Assembly: GCA_036507855.1 (NCBI GenBank) | Contig: DATCIJ010000041.1 | Coordinates: 1-64,000, forward strand | Length of the DNA stretch: 64,000 bases | From: JABWBJ01 sp036507855 | Lineage (GTDB): Bacteria; Gemmatimonadota; Gemmatimonadetes; Gemmatimonadales; Gemmatimonadaceae | Reading direction: 5' to 3' | Shown here: positions 34,524 through 43,760 of the stretch, one piece after another | How the letters are laid out: every line of letters starts with the position of its first letter | How positions within the stretch are numbered: position 1 is the stretch's first letter | Made by a program: the position numbers and the translations under genes | Notes under the pieces: generated by a model | Seen by the model: only the letters and a program-made list of their open reading frames with translations | Database searches by the model: none | What the model was told of the DNA's origin: nothing

Positions 34524-35662
34524 GCCCCGAGCGCTTCGCGCATGCGCGTCCAGAAGCCTTTTCCGCGTGCCTGATGCGGCGGCGACACCGCCAGTTCGCC
34601 CAGCCGACGGACGAGCCCGCGCTCCTCTTCCGTCATCGCATCGGCTTCCGGCGTCCAGAGCTGGACGCGGACGTGCAGGTCGCCGGTCCCGCTACCGTTG
34701 ACGCGCGGCAGGCCACGGCCGCGCAGATGCAGCACCTGTCCGCTCGCCGTGCCGGGCGACAGGCGCATGTTCACGGTTCCGTTGATCGTCGGCACCGTCA
34801 CGTCACCGCCAAACACGAGCTGCGGGAAGGTGACCAGTACCTCGCAATAGAGATCCTCGCCGTCACGTTCGAATCGCGGATCCTCCTTCACGTCGAAGAC
34901 GACGAGCACATCACCGCGCGGCCCGCCTCGAGGTCCGGCGTTCCCAACGCCGCGCAGCGTCATGTACTGTCCCGTCGAAACACCCGCTGGAATCTGCACC
35001 GGAAGCGAATGCTCGCCGCGCAGGCGTCCCTCGCCACGGCACTTCTTGCACGGCGACGATATGACCTGTCCCTCGCCATGGCACGTGGGACAGGGCATCA
35101 CGCTCACGAACTGCCCGAAGAAGGACCGTTGCGCGCGGCGTACCTCGCCAGCGCCGTCGCAGGTCGTGCAGCGCTGCGGTTTGGTGCCGGGTTCAAGCCC
35201 CGCACCGCCGCACTTGTCGCATGGGTCGAGCAGCTTCAGGGTGAATGTCTTCTGCGCGCCAGCCGCGACTTCGGCGAGCGTCAGTTCCACGGTGACCTTC
35301 ACATCCTGCCCGGCCCGCGGTCCGGTCTGTCGCTGACTGCCGAAGAGGTCACCGAAACCGGAGAACCCGCCGAAGTCGCGCATGAAGATGTTCAGCGCTT
35401 CGCTCAGGTCGACATGATGGAACCCGCCGGCGCCGCCGCCACCTTGCAGCCCCGCCTCGCCGTAGCGGTCATAGATCGCCCGCTTGTTCGAATCCCGCAG
35501 CACGTCGTACGCCTCGGTGATCTGCTTGAAGCGCTCCTCGGACTCCTTCGAGCCGTTGTTGCGGTCCGGATGCCACTGCATCGCGAGCCTGCGGTACGCC
35601 TTCTTGATGTCGTCGTCCGAGGCGCCGCGTGGGACGCCCAGGGCGTCATAGAAATCAGCCAT
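34520..35662 (-). CDS. dnaJ: Chaperone DnaJ
   Basis: 380 aa with full type I architecture: J domain with the HPD motif (about residues 31-33), Gly/Phe-rich linker, four CxxCxGxG zinc repeats (CDKCGGAG, CTTCDGAG, CPTCHGEG, CKKCRGEG) and a C-terminal substrate domain. It stimulates DnaK. No grpE or dnaK is next to it; hrcA lies immediately upstream (15 nt). Confidence 0.97.
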   Translation of the reverse strand: MADFYDALGVPRGASDDDIKKAYRRLAMQWHPDRNNGSKESEERFKQITEAYDVLRDSNKRAIYDRYGEAGLQGGGGAGGFHHVDLSEALNIFMRDFGGFSGFGDLFGSQRQTGPRAGQDVKVTVELTLAEVAAGAQKTFTLKLLDPCDKCGGAGLEPGTKPQRCTTCDGAGEVRRAQRSFFGQFVSVMPCPTCHGEGQVISSPCKKCRGEGRLRGEHSLPVQIPAGVSTGQYMTLRGVGNAGPRGGPRGDVLVVFDVKEDPRFERDGEDLYCEVLVTFPQLVFGGDVTVPTINGTVNMRLSPGTASGQVLHLRGRGLPRVNGSGTGDLHVRVQLWTPEADAMTEEERGLVRRLGELAVSPPHQARGKGFWTRMREALGA

Positions 35663-35677
35663 TGCCGGAAAGGAGGC

Positions 35678-36721
35678 TCAGTCCAACAGGTCGGAAACGA
35701 GAAGAGACGTATGCCTGACGAGCGCGATGACCTTCTCGTAGGGCATGCGGGTGGGGCCGATCACGCCAATCACGCCGGACAGGGCGCCGGTGCGGTAGGC
35801 GGCCGTCACCATGGTCAGCCGGTCCAGCCGCGGATCTCCGTGCTCGGCGCCAATCGTTATGCTGATGCCGGGCGCCGTGCTGCGCTTGCGCAGGATCTCG
35901 GCGAGATGCTCTCGCGTGTCGGTCAGCGCGATGAGACGCCGCATGCTCTCCCCGGTAGAGAACTCGGGCTGCTCCGCCAGGATCGAGGCCTGCCCCAGGA
36001 CCACGTCCTCGGTGGACGGCGTGATGGGCAGGTCGAAGAGCAGGTCACCCTCCTGCACGAAAACGTTCAGGAGTTCCCTGCTGCCCGGCTCCGCCCCGGT
36101 GTCGCGGAGGCGTGCCGAGAGCGACGATCTGATCTCGCGAAGCGAAAGCCCGCTCAGACGCTCGTTCAGCACCAGGCTCACCTCGGCCAGGGCGCTTTCG
36201 GCGATCTGTCCCGGAACCTCCACGAAGATCGTCCGCACGGCGCCGCCGCTCAGTGTCAGCACGAGAAGCAACCGCTCCTCCGAAGCGCGAACAACCTCGA
36301 GGTGCTGCAGCACGGTCCGGTCCAGGCGGGGTCCGAGCGCGACGCCAAGCTCCTGCGTTACGACCGAGAGACTCTGCGCGGCTCGCCGGAGAATTGCCTC
36401 GATCGCGGACCCCCCACCGGCAATCTCCTCCGCCAACCGCTTCGCCTCCTTTTGCGTCAGCGTCGCTGGCCCCATCAGCGAGTCGACATAGAGCCGGTAG
36501 GCGCTGTCGGTCGGAACGCGACCCGCGGAGGTATGCGGATGAAAGAGATATCCTTTCTCTTCCAGCTCGCTCATCGTGTTCCGGATAGTGGCCGGAGAGA
36601 CGCCAAGCCCGAACCGGCGCGAGATCATGCGAGAGCCGGCGGGCTCCGCTGTCTCGACGTAGCTCTGGATAACGGCCTCCAGAACGCGCCTCTCGCGCTC
36701 CGACAGCTCAGGAAACGGCAT
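35678..36721 (-). CDS. hrcA: Heat-inducible transcription repressor HrcA
   Basis: 347 aa. An N-terminal winged helix (about residues 1-80; PAGSRMISRRFGLGVSPATIRN) is followed by a GAF-like HrcA domain; the C-terminal part has GVIGVIGPTRMPYEKVI. It represses chaperone operons by binding CIRCE sites. No CIRCE (TTAGCACTC-N9-GAGTGCTAA) is visible before this hrcA-dnaJ unit, so autoregulation is not supported by the sequence. A good promoter lies at 36729-36758. Confidence 0.96.
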   Translation of the reverse strand: MPFPELSERERRVLEAVIQSYVETAEPAGSRMISRRFGLGVSPATIRNTMSELEEKGYLFHPHTSAGRVPTDSAYRLYVDSLMGPATLTQKEAKRLAEEIAGGGSAIEAILRRAAQSLSVVTQELGVALGPRLDRTVLQHLEVVRASEERLLLVLTLSGGAVRTIFVEVPGQIAESALAEVSLVLNERLSGLSLREIRSSLSARLRDTGAEPGSRELLNVFVQEGDLLFDLPITPSTEDVVLGQASILAEQPEFSTGESMRRLIALTDTREHLAEILRKRSTAPGISITIGAEHGDPRLDRLTMVTAAYRTGALSGVIGVIGPTRMPYEKVIALVRHTSLLVSDLLD

Positions 36722-36728
36722 AAGTGTA

Positions 36729-36758
36729 AATATACTAACGACTTCGGACGTCGGTCAA
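36729..36758 (-). promoter_or_regulatory. Sigma-70-type promoter of hrcA-dnaJ
   Basis: On the minus strand: TTGACC (36758-36753), 18-nt spacer, TATATT (36734-36729), directly upstream of the hrcA start at 36721. The -35 lies inside the last codons of hemW. The very short leader suggests a near-leaderless transcript. Confidence 0.6.
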
Positions 36759-37847
36759 GTCGGCGACAAGGGAGTCGAGTCGCAGCCAGCCGGAAGGAGT
36801 CAAGCGACCTGTTCCATCCACAACCTCGGCCCACCCCTGGTCACGCCAACGGTCGAAATCCCGGGCGTTTGCGGCTGTAACGAGGGTGCCGTCGCAGGTC
36901 CGAAGACCGAGGTACGCTTCCTCGAGGGCCACCGAGGAACGGTCCAGTATTTCGGTCCCTTCTACCGGATCCAGACCGGACAGGATCCGTTCTCGCCAGG
37001 CGACGTATTCACGCGTGTTCCACCGCCTGACCGCTCCATCGAAGCTGTGAGCGGACGGACCCAGCCCTACGTAAGGGACCCTCCGCCAGTACGCGGAGTT
37101 GTGGCGGGCCCGTTTTCCGGGGCGCGCATAGTTGGAGACCTCGTAGTGCTCGAAACCAGCCCGCGTCAGGAGGTGATCCGCTTCGAGGAACTCTGCTTCG
37201 TAGAGATCCTCATCGGCGTCGCGCACCTGCCCACGCTCGCGCCATCGAAGAAGCGGTGTATGGGGTTCCACGGTGAGGCCGTAACAGCTGATGTGCGCGG
37301 GCCCGAGATCGATCGCGCGATGAAGGTCATCCGTCCATGAACGCTGGACTTCAGGCGGCAGCGCAAAGATGAGATCAAGTGACCAGTCATCGAACCCGGC
37401 CTGCCTGAGAATCGCCGATGCGCGCTCCGCCTGATGTGCATCGTGGGTGCGATGCATCCAGCGGAGCACCTCGTCATTGAAGCTCTGGATTCCCAGAGAA
37501 ACGCGTGTGGCGCCGGCATCACGCCAACGCGTCGCCGCCTCCGCCGATACATCCTCGGGGTTGGCCTCGATGGTGACGTCGGTGGCGATCGACTGGGGAA
37601 AGCGTGTTCGCACGAGATCGAGCACGCGTTGCACGCCGTCGGGGCCAAGGCGCGACGGGGTGCCACCGCCCAGGTAGATGGTATCGACGGGGACCCGCGT
37701 CTCTGAGAAGCGCAGCCGCATTTCGTCTTCAAGCGCTTCGACGAAATCGTCGACCGGCACCAATCGCCGGACCGCAATCGCAAAGTCGCAGTACGAACAC
37801 CGCCGCGCACAGAACGGCACGTGCACGTAGACATGTTTCGCGTCCAC
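36735..37847 (-). CDS. hemW: Radical SAM heme chaperone HemW
   Basis: 370 aa from a GTG at 37847. The radical SAM cluster motif CARRCSYCDF (CxxxCxxC, about residues 13-20) and IYLGGGTPSRL are HemW/HemN-family signatures. The C-terminal HemW domain includes HNSAYWRRVPYVGLGPSAHSF. Length fits HemW rather than the longer HemN. It probably inserts heme into respiratory enzymes. An 88-bp inverted repeat element precedes it. Confidence 0.93.
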   Translation of the reverse strand: MDAKHVYVHVPFCARRCSYCDFAIAVRRLVPVDDFVEALEDEMRLRFSETRVPVDTIYLGGGTPSRLGPDGVQRVLDLVRTRFPQSIATDVTIEANPEDVSAEAATRWRDAGATRVSLGIQSFNDEVLRWMHRTHDAHQAERASAILRQAGFDDWSLDLIFALPPEVQRSWTDDLHRAIDLGPAHISCYGLTVEPHTPLLRWRERGQVRDADEDLYEAEFLEADHLLTRAGFEHYEVSNYARPGKRARHNSAYWRRVPYVGLGPSAHSFDGAVRRWNTREYVAWRERILSGLDPVEGTEILDRSSVALEEAYLGLRTCDGTLVTAANARDFDRWRDQGWAEVVDGTGRLTPSGWLRLDSLVADLTDVRSR

Positions 37848-37856
37848 AGGCGAAAG

Positions 37857-37944
37857 CTAGTGCCGTTCCAGGCACTTGTTCCAAATGCGGCCGGGCAAGC
37901 CCGAGCGCCATGGCGAAAGGCGGAACAACTTGGAACGGCACTAG
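37857..37944. repeat. 88-bp inverted-repeat element with CTAG ends
   Basis: Perfect terminal inverted repeat CTAGTGCCGTTCCA (37857-37870) / TGGAACGGCACTAG (37931-37944); the pairing continues inward with ACTTGTTCC / GGAACAACT (8 of 9). The centre holds the palindrome CGCCATGGCG (37906-37915). It lies between dprA and hemW. It could be a small non-autonomous element or a large RNA hairpin; no target duplication is obvious. Confidence 0.7.
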
Positions 37945-37976
37945 CGACCGACGCCCTCGCCTTGCGCCGTCGGGGC

Positions 37977-39068
37977 TCAGGCGTGTTCGGCCAGCGAGAC
38001 GCTTCCGGCAGGACTCACAAGGAGCTGGCCCGCCAGTTCGAGGGTCGCGAGAGCCGTCGCGAAATCTCTCGGCGCCAGGCGGGTGCTGCGGGCAAGGTCT
38101 TCGACGTCGGACGCACCAGCGCGCACCGCATTCAGCACTGCGATCACGGAGGAGTCGTTTTCTCGTGCCGCCGCGTCGTTGGCGCCCGCAACCGACGTTT
38201 GCACCGGCGCCACGCTCGGCTCGATCCCCGCCACCGACAGGACATCGTCCACGGACGAAATGAACAAAGCCCCTTCCGCCAGCAGCCGGTTGCTTCCCAC
38301 ATGTCGCGGAGAATCGATCGGACCGGGTACCGAGGCCACGTTACGACCGAGCTCCAGCGCGATCCGCGACGTGATCAACGCCCCGCTTCGCTCCCCCGCC
38401 TCGACGACGATCAGCGTGTTCGAAAGCGCGGCGATGATGCGGTTCCGTTTCGGGAACGCACCCAGCACGGGACGCGAACCCATTGGCGCCTCGGACAAGG
38501 CGTGTCCCTCGCGGACGATTCGGGCGTGAAGCGCCGCATGCGACGGTGGGTATGGGATGTCCACGCCGCCGCCCAGCACCGCGATGGTACCACCGCCCGC
38601 GTCGAGCGCGCCCCGATGCGCAGCGGCGTCGATGCCGAAGGCCATGCCGCTCACGACGACCACGCCAGCGCGTACGAGCGTCGCGGCCATCTGGTATGCG
38701 AGGCGGTCCCCGCTCGATGAGGAATGACGCGTGCCGACGATCCCGACTCGACTGCGGCCGGCCAGCCCCGGATCGCCTAACGCGAAAAGCAGGCTGGGCG
38801 GATCCGCCAGCTCGAGGAGGGATTCCGGATATCCCGGTTCTCCCTGCAGCAGGATCGTAGCCGACGCCGCGGCGGCGCGCGCGATGAGATCATCGCTGTC
38901 GGCGAGCGCTTGCGCTCGCTGCCCGGCGGTTCCGCTGACGAGAAACGCGCTCCCGGCAGACCCGTTTCGCTCTATGCCCTCACGAAACGCCACGCAGCCC
39001 ACCTTCGGCATCAAGGCGAAGGCCAGGGCCTCGCGCAGCCCCGTCACCTCACTCTCTCCGTTTGTCAT
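37977..39068 (-). CDS. dprA: DNA-processing protein DprA
   Basis: 363 aa. Rossmann-like DprA domain with VGIVGTRHSSSSGD, VVSGMAFGIDAAAHRGAL and AVLGGGVDIPYPPSH (about residues 110-185), then FPKRNRIIAALS. A C-terminal winged helix (about 300-363) resembles the DprA DML1 domain. DprA loads RecA on incoming single strands in natural transformation. No other competence gene is in the window. The diffuse GTTAGGC words are of interest beside it. Confidence 0.95.
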   Translation of the reverse strand: MTNGESEVTGLREALAFALMPKVGCVAFREGIERNGSAGSAFLVSGTAGQRAQALADSDDLIARAAAASATILLQGEPGYPESLLELADPPSLLFALGDPGLAGRSRVGIVGTRHSSSSGDRLAYQMAATLVRAGVVVVSGMAFGIDAAAHRGALDAGGGTIAVLGGGVDIPYPPSHAALHARIVREGHALSEAPMGSRPVLGAFPKRNRIIAALSNTLIVVEAGERSGALITSRIALELGRNVASVPGPIDSPRHVGSNRLLAEGALFISSVDDVLSVAGIEPSVAPVQTSVAGANDAAARENDSSVIAVLNAVRAGASDVEDLARSTRLAPRDFATALATLELAGQLLVSPAGSVSLAEHA

Positions 39069-39112
39069 GATCTTTCAACGGCTCCAAGGGCCTGCGCCAT
39101 GAGCCTGGGGTG

Positions 39113-41002
39113 TTAGCGACGAAGGTATTCCATCAGCGCCCGTCGTTGCGCGCTGTCCGCGATTCCGCCGGACTCCATGGTCGTGCCACGGGCAAACGCG
39201 GAGGGGTCCTTCAGGAAAGCATCCAACCGTTTTTCCGTCCATCGCCCGCCGGCCTTCTTCAGCGCGGGCGAGTACTCGAAGTCCGCGACTGAGGCGACGT
39301 CCCGGCCGATCACTCCCCTCAGGCTGGGACCGAACGGCGTGCCATCACGCCGCAGGCCGTGGCACTGCACACAGGCTCCATACGCGATGGAACCCGACAG
39401 TAGGTCCGGCGCCGGAGCGAGCCAGACGAGGTCGCCTCCGTCGGTCCAGAGTACGATGCGTCCATCCTCACCCTCCACGACATCGCGGACACGACGCCCG
39501 ATCGGGATTGGCTCGGCGTACACCGCCCGGTCGCCCGATACGCGAACACGCAGCAGTTGCTCCCCGACCAGTGACCCAGCCAGTAAATCGCCGCGCCAGG
39601 ACTCGAACAGTCGGCCCTGCACGGTGATCAGGCTCGAAATGCCGACAGCAGGGACGAATGCCAACGCGGGCTCCTTGAAGCCCGAGTGCGTTCCGGTTGG
39701 CGGCGAAAAGCGCCATGCGTAGGTCCCGTAGACCGTTCCGTACGTCGCCAGCGGCCACCCGTAGTTGGACCCTTCCTCGAGCAGATTAATTTCATCGCCG
39801 CCTCGGGGCCCGTGTTCCGCCAGCCACAGGCGGCCAACGCGATCCGACGTGATCCCTTGAGGATTCCGGTGCCCCAGCGTGTGAAGCCTGCGCGTGCCAT
39901 CGAGGCCAATTCGCAGGACCTTGCCGTAGTCACTGTTACGTTGCTGCGATGGCGCCGTCGCTGCCTCCTGATTGATGCCGTAGTCACCGACTGTCAGCAG
40001 CAGTGAGTGATCCGGCATGAGAAGCAGACGCCCTCCGTTCTCAAAGGGGTCAACAGGCTTGACGCAGGGTTGGGTGGTATAGACAGGCCGCCAGGCAGAA
40101 TCTGCGGGAGTCGTTCCATTCATCCGCATCGAGGACACCTGGACGGCAACGCAGCGATCATCCGGTCGCCACACCTCGTGCGCAGCGTAGACGGTCCCTC
40201 CATTGAGCGATGTGTCGAGCGCCAGACCGGTCACTCTAACAAACGGCGCTCGCCTCCCGACGTCGACCACAACACCTTCCCGGCTCATTGGCGCCGGAAT
40301 GGGAAGCTGTCGTGACGTCAGGCGGTCGCCGGCTGAATCCCAGGCGATGCTGTACGCTTCGCCTATGGCCGTGACGAGCAGAAATCCCGGCCCAAGGCGC
40401 ACCATCGCGCCGCCGCGAACTCGCTGTCTCGGTACGAGACCTGGTTCGTACGTCACGGTCAGGGGAATGAGCGCGGTGCTCACGACGTCGCGCTGACTGG
40501 GAGCGACGGTGGGCCGCGCGGTCCTCGTGTTCACGACCATGGCAACGACGCCGACGCCGACAAGGAGCGTCGCGACACGCGCTGCGAGTCGCAGGACACG
40601 TGACGGCATCGTCGCCGGAGCAATGAGGAGCGCGCTCCCGAGGACAAAGGAGCCCAGGCCAACGAGCCGCGAATGCGAGATGTCAGCCCTGAGCCAAAGC
40701 GCCAGGAGTGCCAGGAACCATGGAGCGATCCCGAACAGGCCGAGGGCCGTCAGGAGTGGTGCACCTCGAATCGCGCGATACACCGTCACACCCAGGGCCG
40801 CTACGAGGAAGGCGGACATCCAGTACCAGGCCTGAAGCTCTTCGCGCGGTGACAGGGCCCACGGTGGCGAGCCAAATCGCGCGAGGCTGGGGAGTGCGTA
40901 GACGAGCACAGCCGAAATGGCGTACCAGACGACAAGATCGCTCACGCGAATTCGCTCGAACCAGCGGCTGCTGCGCTCCGTCGCCGACGATCCGTGGGTC
41001 AC
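39113..41002 (-). CDS. Membrane-anchored PQQ-type sugar dehydrogenase fused to cytochrome c
   Basis: 629 aa from a GTG at 41002. About five membrane segments in residues 20-190 are followed by a beta-propeller of the glucose/sorbosone dehydrogenase (YliI/Asd-like) family, with HRNPQGIT and EHGPRGGDEINLLEEGSNYG. A C-terminal cytochrome c domain has the heme site CVQCH (about residues 544-548) and a likely Met ligand in ARGTTM. One chain thus joins a membrane anchor, sugar oxidation and electron transfer. Substrate and true cofactor are unproven. Flanked by obg and dprA. Confidence 0.88.
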   Translation of the reverse strand: MTHGSSATERSSRWFERIRVSDLVVWYAISAVLVYALPSLARFGSPPWALSPREELQAWYWMSAFLVAALGVTVYRAIRGAPLLTALGLFGIAPWFLALLALWLRADISHSRLVGLGSFVLGSALLIAPATMPSRVLRLAARVATLLVGVGVVAMVVNTRTARPTVAPSQRDVVSTALIPLTVTYEPGLVPRQRVRGGAMVRLGPGFLLVTAIGEAYSIAWDSAGDRLTSRQLPIPAPMSREGVVVDVGRRAPFVRVTGLALDTSLNGGTVYAAHEVWRPDDRCVAVQVSSMRMNGTTPADSAWRPVYTTQPCVKPVDPFENGGRLLLMPDHSLLLTVGDYGINQEAATAPSQQRNSDYGKVLRIGLDGTRRLHTLGHRNPQGITSDRVGRLWLAEHGPRGGDEINLLEEGSNYGWPLATYGTVYGTYAWRFSPPTGTHSGFKEPALAFVPAVGISSLITVQGRLFESWRGDLLAGSLVGEQLLRVRVSGDRAVYAEPIPIGRRVRDVVEGEDGRIVLWTDGGDLVWLAPAPDLLSGSIAYGACVQCHGLRRDGTPFGPSLRGVIGRDVASVADFEYSPALKKAGGRWTEKRLDAFLKDPSAFARGTTMESGGIADSAQRRALMEYLRR

Positions 41003-41044
41003 CCGGTTCTCCGGTCGGCCGTCATGCGAAGCAATGAGCGCGGC

Positions 41045-42064
41045 TCACGGCAGGACCTCATCGCGCGCGCGATCCTCGGCTTCGGCCCGCACGCGCAGAA
41101 GCTCCGACCACCACGCCGCGAGCAGCGGCTCGAGCTCCGTCCGTGCCGCCGCACTGATGGCATACATGCCAAATGCGCCGGGTGCGTGAATCGGGGGCAG
41201 GTAGTTCTCGCCAAGCAGGTCCAGCTTCGTGAAGACCACGCAGTACGGCTTGTCCATCAATTCGCGCGAGTACGACGAGATCTCGTGGCGGAGCTGATCG
41301 AACTCGACCTGCCAGTCGATCGCGTCGATCGGAACGAGGAACGCGAGGACGCGCGTCCGCTCGATATGCCTCAGGAACTGGAGGCCGAGTCCCTTGCCTT
41401 CGGACGCGCCCTCGATGATCCCCGGAATGTCGGCCACCACGAACGTGCGGTGGTCCGTGAGCTGGACGACCCCCAGGTTGGGGGAGAGCGTGGTGAACGG
41501 GTAGTCGGCGATCTTGGGGGTCGCCTTGGAGATCACCGACAGCAGAGTACTCTTCCCGGCGTTAGGCATTCCCACCAGGCCGACGTCGGCGATGAGCTTC
41601 AGCTCGAGCTCGAGCGTATGCTCCTGGCCCTCACGTCCGGGCTCCCATTCGCGCGGCGCCTGATGTGTCGACGTGGCAAACGACGAGTTGCCCCGCCCGC
41701 CGCGCCCACCCCTGGCGACAATGATCTCTTCGCCGTCGGTCAGCACCTCGCCGACGAACGCGGACGTCTCGTGGTCGCGAATCACGGTCCCGGGGGGAAC
41801 GGGCAGGATCACGTCTTCGCCAGAGCGTCCGGTCTTGTTCGACCCCATGCCATGCTCGCCACGCTCCGCTTCCCAGGTGTCCCGGTACGTGTAGTCGAGC
41901 AGCGTTGCCAGGTTGCGGTCTCCACGGACGATCACGTCGCCGCCGCGTCCACCTTCTCCACCATCGGGACCGCCCATGGGCACGAACTTCTCCCGGCGGA
42001 ACGACGACGCGCCCGATCCGCCGGTTCCAGCCTTCACCCGAACCACGACGCGGTCAATGAACAT
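41045..42064 (-). CDS. obg: GTPase Obg/CgtA
   Basis: 339 aa from the ATG at 42064 (MFIDRVVVRVKAGTGGSGAS), the classic Obg N-terminus; the longer frame is rejected. The Gly-rich Obg fold (about residues 1-155) precedes a G domain with GMPNAGKSTLL (G1), DIPGII (G3) and TKLDLL (G4). No C-terminal OCT domain is present. Obg acts in 50S assembly and stress control. It overlaps the CMD gene by 11 bp. Confidence 0.96.
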   Translation of the reverse strand: MFIDRVVVRVKAGTGGSGASSFRREKFVPMGGPDGGEGGRGGDVIVRGDRNLATLLDYTYRDTWEAERGEHGMGSNKTGRSGEDVILPVPPGTVIRDHETSAFVGEVLTDGEEIIVARGGRGGRGNSSFATSTHQAPREWEPGREGQEHTLELELKLIADVGLVGMPNAGKSTLLSVISKATPKIADYPFTTLSPNLGVVQLTDHRTFVVADIPGIIEGASEGKGLGLQFLRHIERTRVLAFLVPIDAIDWQVEFDQLRHEISSYSRELMDKPYCVVFTKLDLLGENYLPPIHAPGAFGMYAISAAARTELEPLLAAWWSELLRVRAEAEDRARDEVLP

Positions 42065-42710
42065 CGGCTGCTCCCTGCACTCGCGCCCACAGCATCCGGT
42101 GCCTCGCGGCGTCGTCGGCCGGAACGAGCACACTGATGGCGCCGAGCGTGTCGGTGATGGCGGCCTCGGAAGCCCCGGCATGCAGCGCGCCATGAAGGTG
42201 CGAGTGCAGCTGACGCTCCTGCCGGGACGCGGCGCAGGCGGCCATGATGCAGAGCTCGCGCCGCGCCAGGTCGAGCGCCGGACGAGAGAGGACCTTCCCG
42301 TATCCCTCGACGATCATCCAGGCATCGAGCGCGGGATGCAACGCGCGGATGTTCTGACGGAGCCGGTCGTAGAACGGGCCGTACACGATGGCGCAGGTCT
42401 GCTCTCCCTGACGGCGCCATTCGTCGGCGCGGTCGAGTCGCTCTCCGTCATCCGCCAACGGCGCCTCGCGTCCCGAAACGCGACGCCACTCGCGGGCCGC
42501 GTTCAGCGTGCGGGGAAAGCCGGCAAACAGGTACGACTGCAGGATGACCTCCTCGATCCAATCGACACGCGCGTCCTGTTGGGCGCGCGCCAGCTCCGTG
42601 CGAATATCCGCCTCGCTCCCGGCAGCGATCACCGCGGCCAGCCTGACGAGCGCGCGCTCCTCCTCTCCCAGGACCGCCACGGTAACGCGAGGTCCCAGAT
42701 CGGGCATCAT
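42054..42710 (-). CDS. Carboxymuconolactone decarboxylase-family protein (AhpD-like)
   Basis: 218 aa, helical, with two AhpD/CMD-like segments: VILQSYLFAGFPRTLNA (about residues 56-72) and a second near LHSHLHGALHAGAS (about 175-188) with an ELCIMAACAA helix. The usual CxxC redox pair is not visible, so thiol-peroxidase activity is doubtful. It ends inside obg and starts 36 nt from the asparaginase stop. Exact function unknown. Confidence 0.85.
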   Translation of the reverse strand: MMPDLGPRVTVAVLGEEERALVRLAAVIAAGSEADIRTELARAQQDARVDWIEEVILQSYLFAGFPRTLNAAREWRRVSGREAPLADDGERLDRADEWRRQGEQTCAIVYGPFYDRLRQNIRALHPALDAWMIVEGYGKVLSRPALDLARRELCIMAACAASRQERQLHSHLHGALHAGASEAAITDTLGAISVLVPADDAARHRMLWARVQGAADVH

Positions 42711-42746
42711 CGTTGCAGCGCGAGTAGTAGCGTGGCAACGCGAAGG

Positions 42747-43739
42747 TCAGGCGGCGATCACGTGCACATCGCCGACGGATTCCCCGCGCGTATTGCGGAT
42801 GCGGGGCGAGGCGAACTCGGCAAGACGTGACGGCAACGTCTCGGGGAGCGCCTGGAGCCACTGCAGGGCGCGCAGGATCGCCGGGTACTGGGCGCGAGTC
42901 GCTCCGTCTTCGACCTTGAGCGCGATGCCGATGCCACGATCGAGAACCGCCGCTGAATGCACGCCCTCGGCGCCGATCTTGGACAGCACCCGGCCCCCGG
43001 TCTCCTCCATCAACACGGTGTCGAACCGATCGGTGCCCCCGACCAGGAACGGGCGCGTTCGCATCGCATTCGTTATGCGCGCCGGGATTTCGGCGCCGGC
43101 CTGCGCGTCGCGCGCCAGGCGGGCATAGGCCCCCGCCATGCCGTCCAACGGAAGGATGAAGACGACGACGCCGCAGCCGTCCACGGCGCAGGCAATCTTC
43201 TCCCGTGGGACGCCGGTCCACGCGGCCACAGTGCCCAGACAGGAATCCTGCACCGGGTGGCCGAACTTCTCGTAGCCCTGCGTCGGCCAATTGGCGAGCT
43301 TGGCGCGGGCCAGCATCGCGGCGTGCTTGCCTGAGCAGTTGTTATGCAGCCGCGTAGGCGCGAGACCCGCCTCGCGCAGCAGTTTCGCGCCGCGTCTCGC
43401 CATCGGCTCGTGCGGGCCGCAGGCCAGGTCCCCATCCTCGAGTCCGAGGTCGAGCAGCATCCGTAACGCGATGGCGACATGTTCGGGTTCGCCACCGTGC
43501 GATCCGCAAGCCAGCGCGACCTGATCGTCGCCCCAGCCGAGCCGCTCGATGCCATCGGCCGCGATGAGCGGCATCAACTGGAACGGCTTGGCGCACGAAC
43601 GCCAGGGCACGACCTCGTTCGCGTTCCGGGCGCGGGCGATGAGCCCGTGCTGGGCGTCGACGACGGCGGCGTGCACCTGGTGCCGGGACTCCACGTGGCT
43701 GCCGCGGGTAACCAGCACGTCGAGGTTGAGGTGTTCCAT
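42747..43739 (-). CDS. L-asparaginase II-family protein
   Basis: 330 aa. Matches the asparaginase II family of Rhizobium AnsA type: RSCAKPFQLMPL and CGSHGGEPEHV, NNCSGKHAAML (about residues 131-141) and DGCGVVVFILPLDGMA. This family is unrelated to classic E. coli asparaginases. It is the last minus-strand gene before the divergent heptose kinase; heptad array 8 lies between them. Confidence 0.9.
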   Translation of the reverse strand: MEHLNLDVLVTRGSHVESRHQVHAAVVDAQHGLIARARNANEVVPWRSCAKPFQLMPLIAADGIERLGWGDDQVALACGSHGGEPEHVAIALRMLLDLGLEDGDLACGPHEPMARRGAKLLREAGLAPTRLHNNCSGKHAAMLARAKLANWPTQGYEKFGHPVQDSCLGTVAAWTGVPREKIACAVDGCGVVVFILPLDGMAGAYARLARDAQAGAEIPARITNAMRTRPFLVGGTDRFDTVLMEETGGRVLSKIGAEGVHSAAVLDRGIGIALKVEDGATRAQYPAILRALQWLQALPETLPSRLAEFASPRIRNTRGESVGDVHVIAA

Positions 43740-43760
43740 GTGGGAGGAAAGATAATCGAC

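Noticed and set aside
36722..36800. CIRCE element before hrcA
   Set aside because: The TTAG and TATATT bases here do not form the required 9-bp inverted arms.
34574..36880. 768-codon open frame on the plus strand opposite dnaJ and hrcA
   Set aside because: It is antisense to two certain genes in high-GC DNA, where long shadow frames are common, and its peptide lacks any recognisable motif.
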